Notes: generated by a model not told the origin, from the sequence alone. A stretch of DNA of 64,000 nt from Nocardia vaccinii NBRC 15922 (GCF_001613305.1 NZ_BDCC01000047.1:18058-82057), one strand, 5' to 3'; numbered from the stretch's first letter, positions 18,361 to 27,338 are shown. Program-made: numbers and translations.

Positions 18361-18665
18361 GGCCGGGCCGTCAGGCCAACTGCAGACAATAGAGCCGTCG
18401 GCCGGAGTCGCTATCGAGGACAGGTCCCGGCCCTCCTCGATAGCGGTGCCGCCGTCGACGCACGGTAGCCGCTTATCGAGCGGTTTTCCGCCATTCACAG
18501 CCTGAGTGGCAGATTCGGCCAGACGATAGTCGTGCGCACGGATTTCGTCGACGCGCCCCCTCCCGCCGGCTGGATGGTCCGGCGCCGGTCGGTGTGTGCG
18601 GATGCGTCCCTGCATCGTCTGCTCGCCAACCGGGCCGCCCCGTTGGGCGGGGCTAGCATCGGGAC
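18361..18665. other. intergenic region, no gene seen
   Basis: About 305 bases between two plus-strand genes. No ORF, repeat or clear hairpin was found. Confidence 0.5.
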
Positions 18666-19094
18666 ATGGACGTCGAGGAACTGGTAGGGCGGTGGCAATT
18701 GGTCGCGTGGACTGCCATCGACGAAAATGGCTCGATCTCAACGCCTTTCGGTGATCAGCCGCAAGGGTGTGTGATCTACACTTCCGGCGGGTGGATGAGT
18801 GGTCAACTCGCCGTTGCCGATCGGCGGGAGCTGTCGACACCGATGGTGCTCGCCGGTACCGAAGGTGAACGGGCCGAGGCGTATTCGAGTTACATCGCCT
18901 ACTGTGGTGAATACCGGCTGGAGGCCGACGTGGTCGTGCATACGCTGCGCATGAGCCTGTTCCCGAACTGGGTCGGCGGTGAGCAGCGACGCACGGCGGA
19001 ACTGTCCGGCGACCGGCTGGTACTCGCTACGCCGCCGACCCGGGTAGGGGAGTACGTCCTGGTCAACCGGCTGTACTGGGTCCGCGCGGAGTAG
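18666..19094 (+). CDS. lipocalin-like domain protein
   Basis: A 142-residue protein beginning VEELVGRWQLVAWTAID, the G-x-W of lipocalin-like (Lipocalin_5 type) proteins, followed by beta-strands: GCVIYTSGGWMSGQLAV, YCGEYRLEADVVVHTLR, GDRLVLATPP. The length matches the stand-alone family. No signal peptide, so it should be cytoplasmic and may bind a small hydrophobic ligand; the function is not established. A single-gene unit followed by IS debris. Confidence 0.8.
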   Translation: MDVEELVGRWQLVAWTAIDENGSISTPFGDQPQGCVIYTSGGWMSGQLAVADRRELSTPMVLAGTEGERAEAYSSYIAYCGEYRLEADVVVHTLRMSLFPNWVGGEQRRTAELSGDRLVLATPPTRVGEYVLVNRLYWVRAE

Positions 19095-19148
19095 CGATCA
19101 ACAAGCGCCGGCCGGACTCTGTTCGAGTTCTTCCGACATTTCCGGCCG

Positions 19149-19340
19149 CTAATACCCGACCAGCTGGAAGTGGCTGGGCCGGATTCGATCGGTCGTCGCA
19201 ACACCGGTTCGCTGGAGTGATCGTAGTTGCTGGGCGAAGGCTTCGGCGGGTGTCTTCCAGCCGAGGGTCTTGCGGGGTCGCGTGTCGAGGGCGTGTGCGA
19301 TGGCCGCGATATCCCGTGCGCCCCAGCGAGAGAGGTCCGT
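19149..19340 (-). mobile_element. IS30-family transposase remnant (C-terminus)
   Basis: Read on the minus strand, this segment encodes DLSRWGARDIAAIAHAL followed by DTRPRKTLGWKTPAEAF and a stop at 19149-19151. The RPRKTLGWKTPAE block is the hallmark end of IS30-family transposases. Only about 60 C-terminal residues remain; the catalytic DDE core and ends are missing, so it is inactive. The following 19341-19620 holds no gene that I can support. Confidence 0.8.
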
Positions 19341-19620
19341 CGTCGGCCGATCCGGAGACGGTATCCGACCCCGATACTCGCGAACCTTCTTCTGCCGAGG
19401 ACCAACGCAATGCCTTCGCCGGCGCGGGCATCAGCCGGAAGCGGGCAGTGTGGTATCAGGCGGCGAGCTTACCCCTGCCTCCGAGCGTGAAACACGGCCG
19501 AATATCGACCCGGACACGGTCCGGCCACAAGACTGAGCCGCCACCACGGCCTCATTAAAGTAGCAACCGATTTGTACTGTGCGGCATCACTGACACCTCT
19601 CGTTCGGGAAGGAAGTCGGC

Positions 19621-20364
19621 ATGACAACGGTACGAAAACTCCTCGCCAGGACCGCCGTCCTCATACTGGCGGTCTCGGCCTGGCCAGCTGCAGGGCACGC
19701 GCACGCCGCGCCGCCCGCGGTCATCGGCGGCGGCTCCGGGATCGTCCTCGAGACCGACGATTCCGGCAAGCAAGCACTGTGCACGCTGACTGCGATCGGA
19801 CACGACCATGCCGGCCGGCTCGTCGGGATCACCGCGGGGCACTGCGCCCCGAGCGGAACCGCGGTTCTGGCGGAGAAATTCCCGGAGTCCGGGGTAATCG
19901 GTCACGTCGCACGGGTAGATCCTCGATACGACCCTAACAAGGATCGCATCGACCACGACTGGGAGATCATCGAATTCGATCCCGCACGGGTGAACCCGGT
20001 ACGCCAGGTCGGCGCCACCGTTATCAACGGGATCGGCGTGCCACCCGTACCTGGCCAGATCATCTGCAAAAACGGCCGCAGTACCGGATTCACCTGCGGC
20101 GCCGTCCTGGACTCCGATGCACAAGGTTTCATCCACTATGCGTGCGTGGACAAGGGAGACTCCGGCGGCCCGGTCCTGCTCGGTGACCGACTGGTGGGAA
20201 TGATCAACCACTTCGAGATCGCCTTCAAGAACTCCGAACTATACCGGTGTCGCGATCCTCAAAACCCTATCCACAGCCCGATGGATTCCCTCCAGATCAA
20301 TTACGCGCTCGCCGATATCAACCGCAGCACTAACGCCGTAGGAGCCGGATTCATACTCCTGTGA
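19621..20364 (+). CDS. secreted trypsin-like serine protease (S1 family)
   Basis: A 247-residue exported protein with signal peptide at 1-30 (KLLARTAVLILAVSAWPAA...HAA). The catalytic triad is visible: H74 in ITAGHC, D113 in DHDWEIIEF and S181 in KGDSGGPV. Cys at 54/75 and 149/160 are placed for disulfides as in actinobacterial S1 proteases. The chain is complete with no propeptide of alpha-lytic type. GGAAGG precedes the ATG. It lies between two IS remnants, so it may have come with horizontally acquired DNA, but it is not obviously linked to the conflict operon downstream. Confidence 0.88.
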   Translation: MTTVRKLLARTAVLILAVSAWPAAGHAHAAPPAVIGGGSGIVLETDDSGKQALCTLTAIGHDHAGRLVGITAGHCAPSGTAVLAEKFPESGVIGHVARVDPRYDPNKDRIDHDWEIIEFDPARVNPVRQVGATVINGIGVPPVPGQIICKNGRSTGFTCGAVLDSDAQGFIHYACVDKGDSGGPVLLGDRLVGMINHFEIAFKNSELYRCRDPQNPIHSPMDSLQINYALADINRSTNAVGAGFILL

Positions 20365-20648
20365 AGGACACCCCGGTTACACCTGCAGTGCGCAGCTTCG
20401 CGGAATATGTGCGGGTGTCCGACGAAGGGCTGCGCCGATACAGGCCGACAGCGACCCGGCTGCGCGGCGTCGCCCACCGCCGACCTGGCCCTGTACGATG
20501 TGGCATTGCGCGTGGATTCGTGTGGGGCCAGGTCGCGATGCGATCGATCACCGACGTACCGCTCAACGTGGTTGTCTTGTGGTGCCGGGGGAGGCATGCA
20601 TGGTCGGCTCCTATGTCGCCGACACCGATACCGACACGGTGGAGCTGA
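20361..20648 (+). other. possible decayed small gene
   Basis: A GTG at 20361 overlaps the protease stop (GTGA) and opens 95 codons. The first 45 or so residues (VRSFAEYVRVSDEGLRRY) look protein-like, but the rest does not; the frame probably breaks near 20480. I do not recognise it. Confidence 0.25.
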
Positions 20649-20728
20649 TATCCCTGGGTGGGCTGTCCTGAGGTTCTGTCCGCCAGGTTGTGAGATTCCT
20701 ACCCGTTTCGATGGAAGGATCTCCGCCC

Positions 20729-21310
20729 GTGCCGATGATGTATTCACCGCAATCCCGGGAGCGCGCAGTCGGTCTGATCCTCGAACAAGGTCGGCGCGTA
20801 GCCACCGTCGCCCAAGATCTGGGAGTCGCCGAAGGCAGCCTGTACCGATAGCGCAGCAAGCCCTCGTCGACCGCGGTGAGGCACCTGGCATCCCCACGGT
20901 GGAATCGGCACAGCTGCGGGACGCGCTGAACCGCATCAAACAGCTCGAGGACGAGCTGCGTGCAGCGCGGCCGGCATGAAAAGTATTGGTGTTCAGGTCA
21001 AACGGAACTTCACCGCTGAGCGAGAGAATCAGCTGTGGTGCACCGACATAACCGAACACCGCACCGGTGAGGGCAAGGTTTTGCTGCGCGGTGATCGACG
21101 CATACTCTCGACGGATCGTGGGCTGGGCCATCGACTCCGGCCAACCGCGTCGCTCGTGCTCGCCGCACTCGACATGGCCATTGCGGCACGTTCACCCGAC
21201 CGGACCGTCGTTCACAGCGACCACGGCACCCAGTTCATTTCCTGAGCGTCAGCCGCCGCATCACCGACGCCGGCTGCAAGCCAAAGGATCTCACTTGCCG
21301 AATACATCAC
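20729..21310 (+). mobile_element. IS3-family transposase remnant (orfA/orfB), multiply frameshifted
   Basis: OrfA begins at GTG 20729 (MMYSPQSRERAVGLILEQG, VATVAQDLGVAEGSLYR) and stops at 20849-20851. A second frame continues with LVDRGEAPGIPTVESAQLRD and LKQLEDEL-type coiled coil. OrfB fragments follow in alternating frames: NFTAERENQLWCTDITEH, CCAVIDAYSRRIVGWAIDS, LDMAIAARSPDRTVVHSDHG, the last two being catalytic-core DDE blocks. At least three frame breaks make it inactive. It lies 225 bases upstream of the SIR2-TIR/STAND operon. Confidence 0.8.
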
Positions 21311-21534
21311 GACAGTGCCACTGATGCACAGAGAACCAGGGACTTGCCGAAATCAAGCAAATTGAAAGCCCAAGCGGATTGCAGGACTTAGGTCATCCGG
21401 TTTGAGCCCTAAGGAGACTTAATCAGCCCGGCTAGCAATCATATGGTTAACGATGAGCAAGCTGGTCGAGTGGTCGCTGCGATCTCGGCTACTCCCAATT
21501 ACTTTGCCCGTCGCTACCACACCGGGAGGAGCCA

Positions 21535-22947
21535 GTGAAAGAAGTCAATGCGACGAGCCCGTGTGAGGGCGCGAACGAAGACTTTTGGGATGATCTGCTC
21601 GACCATATCAGGGAGCAGGTACTGATACCGGTTGTCGGACCCGAGCTGACGACGGTCAATGCCGACGGCACCGAACAAACGCTTACTACGCTCATCGGCC
21701 AATGCCTCGTTGATCAGTATGAGCTGTCCCTGCCACCGGGAACGACCACGATGGGCGAAGCGGTGGCGGCCATCCTGCGACAGCACCCGGGAGACAGGGC
21801 AGAGGTGCTCGACGAGTTATATCGCATCATCAACCGCACAATCAAGGAACTCGATCCGGCGCCTGGGGACGCGCTTCGAAACCTCGCCGCGATCACTGAC
21901 TTGCGCCTGTTCGTGAGTACGACGCCTGACCGGCTGCTGGCGCAAGCACTCAACCAGGTCCGTTCCCATGGATTGCCGCCGACACGTGAAGTCCCATTCT
22001 CGCTGAATCTGTCCACTAATCAACATGATCGAAATGACCAAGCGGCCGGCCCCGCCGAAACCGTGGTCCTGAGCCTGTTCGGTCAAGCGGCCTCCACTCC
22101 GCAGTATGCGATTCACGAGGAGGATAAGCTCGAGTGGCTGCACGCGTTGCTCAGTAATGCCGCTCGCCTTCCCGGCTGGCTTGCTGAACCGCTGAAGTCT
22201 CAGCCGATGCTGTTCGTCGGCTGCGAGATCCCCGACTGGCACGCGCGGTTTCTCCTGCGCATGGAGAGCCCAACTCGCCTGTCCCTGCAGTCCAAGCAGT
22301 TCTTCTTCGTCTGTTCCTCCGGCGAACCGTCACTATCGGACTTCTTCACAACATACTGTCGCAGGACACAGATCCGGCAGCTGCAGATGAAACCGGCCGC
22401 GTTCGCTGCGGAATTGCGTAGGCGGTGGGAGGAATCCACCCCGAGGCGAGGCACCTCCTCTGATGCCATCAGTCCTCCTGCTCCGCACACACCGGCGATC
22501 TTCATCAGCTACTCGCACGAGGATATCTATGCTGCCCGGAGGCTGTGCGAGGCGATCAAAAGGCTGGGTGGGGATCCTTGGCTGGACGAGCGCCGACTCA
22601 ATCCGGGCGATGTCTGGGAGCAGGAGATTCTGACCGCCATCCGCAGAACTGTGGGATTGTTCATCCCGGTCATCTCGGCCAACACCGAGCTGAAATCGCA
22701 AGCCTATGTGTTCAAGGAGTGGTACGAAGCGGTAGACCAATCGCACTCCATTCTGGGGCGCCACTTCATTGTGCCCGTCGTCGTCGACAACGACTACCAG
22801 GGTAATCCAAGTCGGTACAAACGGATTCCGCCTGGTTTCAGCGACTTGCAATTCGGTCGCGCGCCGGGCGGTGACCCTGATACGGCTCTGCTGGAGATGT
22901 TGAAGGAAGAAATCCGTGCTATGCGGAGCGCCGAGGCAGCGGCGTGA
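21535..22947 (+). CDS. SIR2-like / TIR domain fusion protein, putative conflict-system effector
   Basis: A 470-residue protein. Residues 28-242 follow the SIR2-like (SIR2_2) layout: IPVVGPELTTV (31-41), RLFVSTTPDRLLAQAL (124-139), VLSLFGQ then HEEDKLEWLHALL (178-206) and MLFVGCEIPDWHARFLLR (225-242). The motif usually TTN-x-D is TTPD here and the usual HLHG-like block is SLFG, so SIR2-type NAD hydrolysis may be lost. Residues 321-470 form a TIR domain: AIFISYSHED (321-330), WLDERRLNPGD (349-359), and YVFKEW with the probable catalytic Glu at 395. The TIR half should be an NADase or signalling domain. GTG start with GGAGGAGCC upstream. Its stop overlaps the STAND start (GTGA), so the two are translationally coupled. 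It probably acts as the effector arm of a STAND-controlled immune or suicide system (inference). Confidence 0.82.
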   Translation: MKEVNATSPCEGANEDFWDDLLDHIREQVLIPVVGPELTTVNADGTEQTLTTLIGQCLVDQYELSLPPGTTTMGEAVAAILRQHPGDRAEVLDELYRIINRTIKELDPAPGDALRNLAAITDLRLFVSTTPDRLLAQALNQVRSHGLPPTREVPFSLNLSTNQHDRNDQAAGPAETVVLSLFGQAASTPQYAIHEEDKLEWLHALLSNAARLPGWLAEPLKSQPMLFVGCEIPDWHARFLLRMESPTRLSLQSKQFFFVCSSGEPSLSDFFTTYCRRTQIRQLQMKPAAFAAELRRRWEESTPRRGTSSDAISPPAPHTPAIFISYSHEDIYAARRLCEAIKRLGGDPWLDERRLNPGDVWEQEILTAIRRTVGLFIPVISANTELKSQAYVFKEWYEAVDQSHSILGRHFIVPVVVDNDYQGNPSRYKRIPPGFSDLQFGRAPGGDPDTALLEMLKEEIRAMRSAEAAA

Positions 22948-24455
22948 TCAGCGCAACGGCGGCGGCCGTGCAACTCGACGCCGACAACCCGTGGCCGGGG
23001 CTCGAGGCGTTCGAGGAAAACGCGCGCGCGTTCTTCCACGGGCGCGACCGTGAAGCAGAATCGTTGTTGAAGTACGTGCTCGACGCGCCGGTTACGGTCT
23101 TGTATGGACGGTCGGGGCTCGGCAAGACATCTCTGCTGCGAGCGGGCTTGTTCCCCATGCTGCGCGAAAATAATCTTCTGCCGATCTATGTGCGCTTCGA
23201 TGTCACACCGGGTGCGGCGCCGCTCAATCATCAGCTACATCAGATTATCCGGAACTCGATCCGCGCCGACGTTCCCGACGCGATTCTGCCCTCGGACCAG
23301 GAATCTGTATGGGAATACCTGCATCGCGTGGACTTCGAGCTATGGAGTGCGGATAACTATCCCCTGACGCCGGTTATCGTGCTCGACCAATTCGAAGAGC
23401 TGTTTACGCTCGGCGAGCGGGTTGGCGATCTCGTCCAGACGTTCCGGAATGATCTCGGCGACCTGGCCGAGAACCGCATTCCCGACGATCTGGTCGCGCG
23501 GATCGAGGCTGATGAGACCGTAGCTGCGCGGTTTCGGTTGCGGTCGCGCAATTACAAGCTGGTGATAAGCCTGCGGGAAGACTTCCTTCCCGAACTCGAA
23601 GAATGGCGTCAGCTTATTCCCGCGCTGGGACGCAAGCGGATGCGGCTGCTTCGCTTGCGGGCAGCCGAAGCATTCGATGCGGTGCACGAACCAGCTGCGG
23701 GCCTGATGACGGATGCGTTGGCGCGCCGGGTGGTGCGCATCATCGCCGGCGAAGGCATGCACCGCGATCGCGATACCGCCGCGCCGGACGGCGCCCGTCC
23801 CGGTGACGAACTCGACGGCGCGGAAGTCGAGCCTGCGCTGCTGAGCCTATTCTGCCGCGAGCTCAATGAGGAGCGGAAGCGGCGTTGCCAGTCGCACTTC
23901 GACGAGAAGCTGGTCGAGGACGCCAAGCGCGACGTCCTGTCCAACTACTATTCGTCGTGTGTGCGTGATCTGCCGCCACGCGTCGCCCGCTTCATCGAGT
24001 CCGAACTGATCACCGAAAAGGGGTACCGCAATAGCTACGCCCGCGAAGACGCTGTGCCTTTGTATCTGACCGACGACGAACTCACCCGGCTCATTCGCTT
24101 GCGGCTGTTACGCCTCGAGGAACGCTACGGCGCGCAACGGATCGAACTGACCCACGATGTCCTCACCGGAGTCGTGCGCGAACACCGCGACCGGCGGCGC
24201 GCCGAAGAGGAGAAGGCGGCGTTGGCGGCCCGCGCGGAACAGCAGCGGGCCGAACTCCGAACCGCCCAGCAGCAGGCTGCCGCGCTGCGGAAACGTTCAC
24301 GGATACTCATGGCGGCACTCGCGGTGACCGCCATCACCACCGTGGTGGCTGTGGTTCTCGGTGTCGTGGCAGTCGCGAAAGGTGATCAAGCGCGGAACAG
24401 CTTCTGGGATGCCACCGGTGAGAAACTCGAGAACGATGCGCAGGGTATATTGTAG
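22944..24455 (+). CDS. nSTAND1-type NTPase, membrane-anchored; frame continues past TAG into WD40 repeats
   Basis: A 503-residue STAND P-loop NTPase. The N-terminus (DNPWPGLEAFEENARAFFHG) is the standard nSTAND1 opening. Walker A GRSGLGKTS lies at 55-63, Walker B VIVLDQFEELF at 144-154 and the sensor-like LVISLREDFLPEL at 206-218. A winged-helix region with IELTHDVLTGVVREHRDRR follows, then a coiled coil (about 415-450) and one membrane helix (about 453-477). The GTG start at 22944 overlaps the SIR2-TIR stop. It ends at TAG 24453-24455, but the same frame stays open for 725 more codons to 26630, encoding the WD40 sensor. In this family the NTPase and WD40 parts are normally one chain, so this is a split or truncated gene. 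Expected role: ATP-dependent oligomeric switch that activates the TIR effector. Confidence 0.85.
   Translation: MISATAAAVQLDADNPWPGLEAFEENARAFFHGRDREAESLLKYVLDAPVTVLYGRSGLGKTSLLRAGLFPMLRENNLLPIYVRFDVTPGAAPLNHQLHQIIRNSIRADVPDAILPSDQESVWEYLHRVDFELWSADNYPLTPVIVLDQFEELFTLGERVGDLVQTFRNDLGDLAENRIPDDLVARIEADETVAARFRLRSRNYKLVISLREDFLPELEEWRQLIPALGRKRMRLLRLRAAEAFDAVHEPAAGLMTDALARRVVRIIAGEGMHRDRDTAAPDGARPGDELDGAEVEPALLSLFCRELNEERKRRCQSHFDEKLVEDAKRDVLSNYYSSCVRDLPPRVARFIESELITEKGYRNSYAREDAVPLYLTDDELTRLIRLRLLRLEERYGAQRIELTHDVLTGVVREHRDRRRAEEEKAALAARAEQQRAELRTAQQQAAALRKRSRILMAALAVTAITTVVAVVLGVVAVAKGDQARNSFWDATGEKLENDAQGIL
24453..24455 (+). other. in-frame TAG between STAND and WD40 parts
   Basis: The codon sits in ...GGT ATA TTG TAG GGC ACC CGG... 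The 53 codons after it (ending before ATG 24615) read GTRTGGDIRAFQELLAAQ and LYVAAVNRASTGKVIKT, exactly the linker expected between the membrane helix and first blade in STAND-WD40 proteins. No other stop occurs in this frame until 26628. One substitution would restore a 1228-residue protein. Confidence 0.85.
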
Positions 24456-24614
24456 GGCACCCGGACCGGCGGTGACATCCGGGCTTTTCAAGAGCTGCTT
24501 GCTGCCCAGTCGCTCGAGAATACCCCTGGCTCGGCCCCTCTCTATGTCGCAGCGGTAAACCGGGCCAGCACCGGCAAGGTCATCAAAACTCCAGGAATCC
24601 GCGATTTTTCTGGA

Positions 24615-26630
24615 ATGATGAATATATACCCGAAGTTGAGTGCCGATGGAAGTCGCATGGCGGCAATCAGCAGCGATCGGCGTCAGATCGAAAATTGGAG
24701 TATTACACAAGACGACGCGGCTATCAGCAAACCTCTCACAGGCTCGCAGAATAAGCTTTACTCTCTCGCGATCAGTTCCAACGGCAAGCGTATTGCCGCA
24801 GGAGGCGACGAGGGCGAGATTGTCATCTGGGACACACAAACTGGCCAACTGATCAGCCACTCCAAACCAGACGATTCACAATGGGTAACGGCAGTTCAAT
24901 TCAGTCCTGATGGTCGCCGCGTGGCGTCTGGCAGTCCCGACGGGACTGTTCGCATCTGGGATCCAGCCACTGGCCAACCCATCGGCGGGCCACTCACTAT
25001 CGAACCACTGGCCGGCCAATCGAAGCGGCCGAAAGTTGATGAGATAGCGTTCAGTAACGATGGCGAGCGTCTCGCAGTCGGGGCCGACGACAACTCCATA
25101 CGGTTGTGGAATGCCGACACTCGTCAACCGATCGGTCGGGCACTCACCATCGATGTGCCGAGTGGTCACGAGCCGCAAGTCACCAGCCTCGCATTCAGCC
25201 CTGACGGCCATCGCCTGGTTTCCGCGCACGGCGGCGGGAAACTTGGCCTGTGGGACGCCGATACGGCTCGGCCTATTGGCGAACCGGTTGACGCCGACAA
25301 AATTACAGTGGACAGCTTGGCGTTCAGTCATCACGGGCATCACGTCATCTCCGGCGGCGAAGACGGAACCCTCCGGCTGTGGAAGGTCGACCCACTCCAG
25401 CTTGTCGGCCAACCACTGCGCGGCCATACCGCCCCCGTTCGGGATGTGGCGTTCAGTGCTGATGGCAACCAGATCTATTCCACGAGCCTGGACGGAACAA
25501 TCCGGCGGTGGGATTGGCCCCGAGTTCATCCGCTTATCGAATATCCCGAGCTTGGCGGTGCCTCATTCAGCGGCGATGGAACTCGCATCGCACTTTCCGA
25601 CGGGGGCGGCACCGTGCAGGTGTACGACGCGGCAAACGGGGCTGCCATCGGCCCGCCACTTGCCAGTAAAGGTAAATCCAGCGATACCTTGAGCTACGAC
25701 GGGCGCCGAATGGCAATCGCCGACGAAAACGGAACACTTCAACTCTGGAACGTTGATACCGGCGAGCAGATCCTCAATGTGCCTACCGGACGTGGTCCTG
25801 TTGAAGGGACTGCATTCAGCCGCGATGGCCAGCGTATCGCCACATCTCACGAAGACGGTGCCATTCAGGTGTGGGACGTCGGTACGGGTCAATGGATGCT
25901 GTCATTAAAGCAACAACCGTATGCGGTTTACGCTATTACGTACAGCCCGGATGGGGAGCGGATATTCGCCGCAGTTGGCTCGAAAGTTATGCAGTTCAAC
26001 GCCCGTACCGGCGACCAGATCGGCGTTCCCCTCGAGGATCACAATTCGATTTCGTATGACATTGAATTCAGTCACAACGGCAGCCGCATCGCCACCATCG
26101 GTCAAGATGGGACCGTGATGCTGTGGGATGCCAAGGACGGAAAACTGATGAGCCGGCCAACTATGTCTCACCAACAGCAGGTGACGAGCGTGGCCTTCAG
26201 CCCTGATGACCGCTTTCTGGTCACAGGCGATGCATCCGGAACGTTCCGCTTATGGAATGCCGTGAATGGCGTAACTGTTGGTGCGGGCATAGGCGCGCAC
26301 GAAGATCTCATCCAAGGGCTGGCATTCAGTCCCGACGGAAAGAACATCGTTTCCAGCAGCCACGACGGAACGGTACGGGTCTGGCCGGCGCCGGTGCCCC
26401 CGCCGGATCCCTGCAGAAAGCTCGCCATCGATATCAGCCACCAGCCGTACCGAAACTGGGTGTCACTCCAGAAGGACTACCACAAAATCTGCCTGCCGCT
26501 TCAGCATCAGCTATGCAGTAAGCTCACGCAGAACATGAGCCACAAGCAGTGGCGAGAATGGGTCTCACCGGATATCGACTACATCAAGACCTGCCCGGAC
26601 CTCCCGGACGCGCGGGACCAAACCCGCTGA
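24615..26630 (+). CDS. WD40 repeat protein, sensor part of the split STAND-WD40 gene
   Basis: If translated separately, the ATG at 24615 (or 24618) gives 671 residues. I count 14 WD40 repeats of the form (V/L)AFSPDG-x-R-(I/V)-ASG-x-x-DGT-(V/I)-R-(L/I)-WD, from KLSADGSRMAAISS to GLAFSPDGKNIVSSS, enough for two seven-bladed propellers. The C-terminus has two copies of a short Cys-bounded element: CRKLAIDISHQPYRNWV...KIC and CSKLTQNMSHKQWREWV...KTC. Propellers of this kind are thought to sense ligands or proteins in STAND systems. The ribosome site before 24615 is weak (TCTGGA), so independent translation would be poor; re-initiation, read-through or loss of function are the options. Confidence 0.8.
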   Translation: MMNIYPKLSADGSRMAAISSDRRQIENWSITQDDAAISKPLTGSQNKLYSLAISSNGKRIAAGGDEGEIVIWDTQTGQLISHSKPDDSQWVTAVQFSPDGRRVASGSPDGTVRIWDPATGQPIGGPLTIEPLAGQSKRPKVDEIAFSNDGERLAVGADDNSIRLWNADTRQPIGRALTIDVPSGHEPQVTSLAFSPDGHRLVSAHGGGKLGLWDADTARPIGEPVDADKITVDSLAFSHHGHHVISGGEDGTLRLWKVDPLQLVGQPLRGHTAPVRDVAFSADGNQIYSTSLDGTIRRWDWPRVHPLIEYPELGGASFSGDGTRIALSDGGGTVQVYDAANGAAIGPPLASKGKSSDTLSYDGRRMAIADENGTLQLWNVDTGEQILNVPTGRGPVEGTAFSRDGQRIATSHEDGAIQVWDVGTGQWMLSLKQQPYAVYAITYSPDGERIFAAVGSKVMQFNARTGDQIGVPLEDHNSISYDIEFSHNGSRIATIGQDGTVMLWDAKDGKLMSRPTMSHQQQVTSVAFSPDDRFLVTGDASGTFRLWNAVNGVTVGAGIGAHEDLIQGLAFSPDGKNIVSSSHDGTVRVWPAPVPPPDPCRKLAIDISHQPYRNWVSLQKDYHKICLPLQHQLCSKLTQNMSHKQWREWVSPDIDYIKTCPDLPDARDQTR

Positions 26631-26786
26631 GCGGATGGGTCATCGGACCCTCACAGTCGCGGAGGGGCGAGGTGTACTAGAAGTCGAGGGCAGCAACACC
26701 TGCTCTACGCAATCTCCTTCAGGCGAAAAGCCCGCTCGTGGTTCGAGTTCCCCACACGATCGGACGCCACGCGTAGCCGGAACTGC

Positions 26787-27131
26787 TCACGAGGTCAGGT
26801 GCCCGAGCCGGATCGCCAGCAGGTTCGCGACCAGGACGGCGACGAAGACGACCGCGGCCGCTCGGTAGCCCACGACCCACAGCCCGACCGCAGCACCGCC
26901 GAAGACCACGACTTTGGTGACGCCCGCGAGCAGTGGGTAGTGGAATGCCGCATTCGGCGCCGCGAACAGGCCCCAGGCCAGCGCCGCGAGCAGAGGCGCG
27001 ACCACAGCCGACACGAACTTGATCGGAGTCGCACCGGCGGTCGTCCAGCCCCACAGCCCCAGCGCCGCGAGCGCGACCAGCTCCATCACGAATGCCAGCG
27101 TGAGGTTGGCCCATTTCCAGGCTTCCTGCAT
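26787..27131 (-). CDS. YrdB family membrane protein (DUF2568)
   Basis: A 114-residue protein with four hydrophobic segments (WANLTLAFVMELVALAALGLW; FVSAVVAPLLAALAWGLF; VTKVVVFGGAAVGLWVVGY; AVVFVAVLVANLLAIRLG) and the FAAPNAAFHYPL loop, matching DUF2568/YrdB. The start at 27131 has GGGAGAACGG upstream. Function unknown. It ends about 150 bases from the WD40 gene and is convergent with it. Confidence 0.85.
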   Translation of the reverse strand: MQEAWKWANLTLAFVMELVALAALGLWGWTTAGATPIKFVSAVVAPLLAALAWGLFAAPNAAFHYPLLAGVTKVVVFGGAAVGLWVVGYRAAAVVFVAVLVANLLAIRLGHLTS

Positions 27132-27338
27132 TTCCGTTCTCCCTCGGGCACGTGAGAGCAACGCTCTCTGATGAGAGCAATGTGTACGGCTGGTTCGACT
27201 TCGTCAAGTCGCCGCCTCCCAGGGTGGGACGCCGATAGCCGGATCAGGTTCGGGCAGCGTCGCAGTTCCGTCCGGACGACGTGCGTGCCTTCTGTTGCCG
27301 AGTCCGGAATGTCGGAGCCTAGCGCTATCGTCCCGGGC

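Noticed and set aside
26700..26790. tRNA-like T-loop (GGTTCGAGTTCC)
   Set aside because: The T-stem does not pair well and no anticodon arm or acceptor stem could be folded around it.
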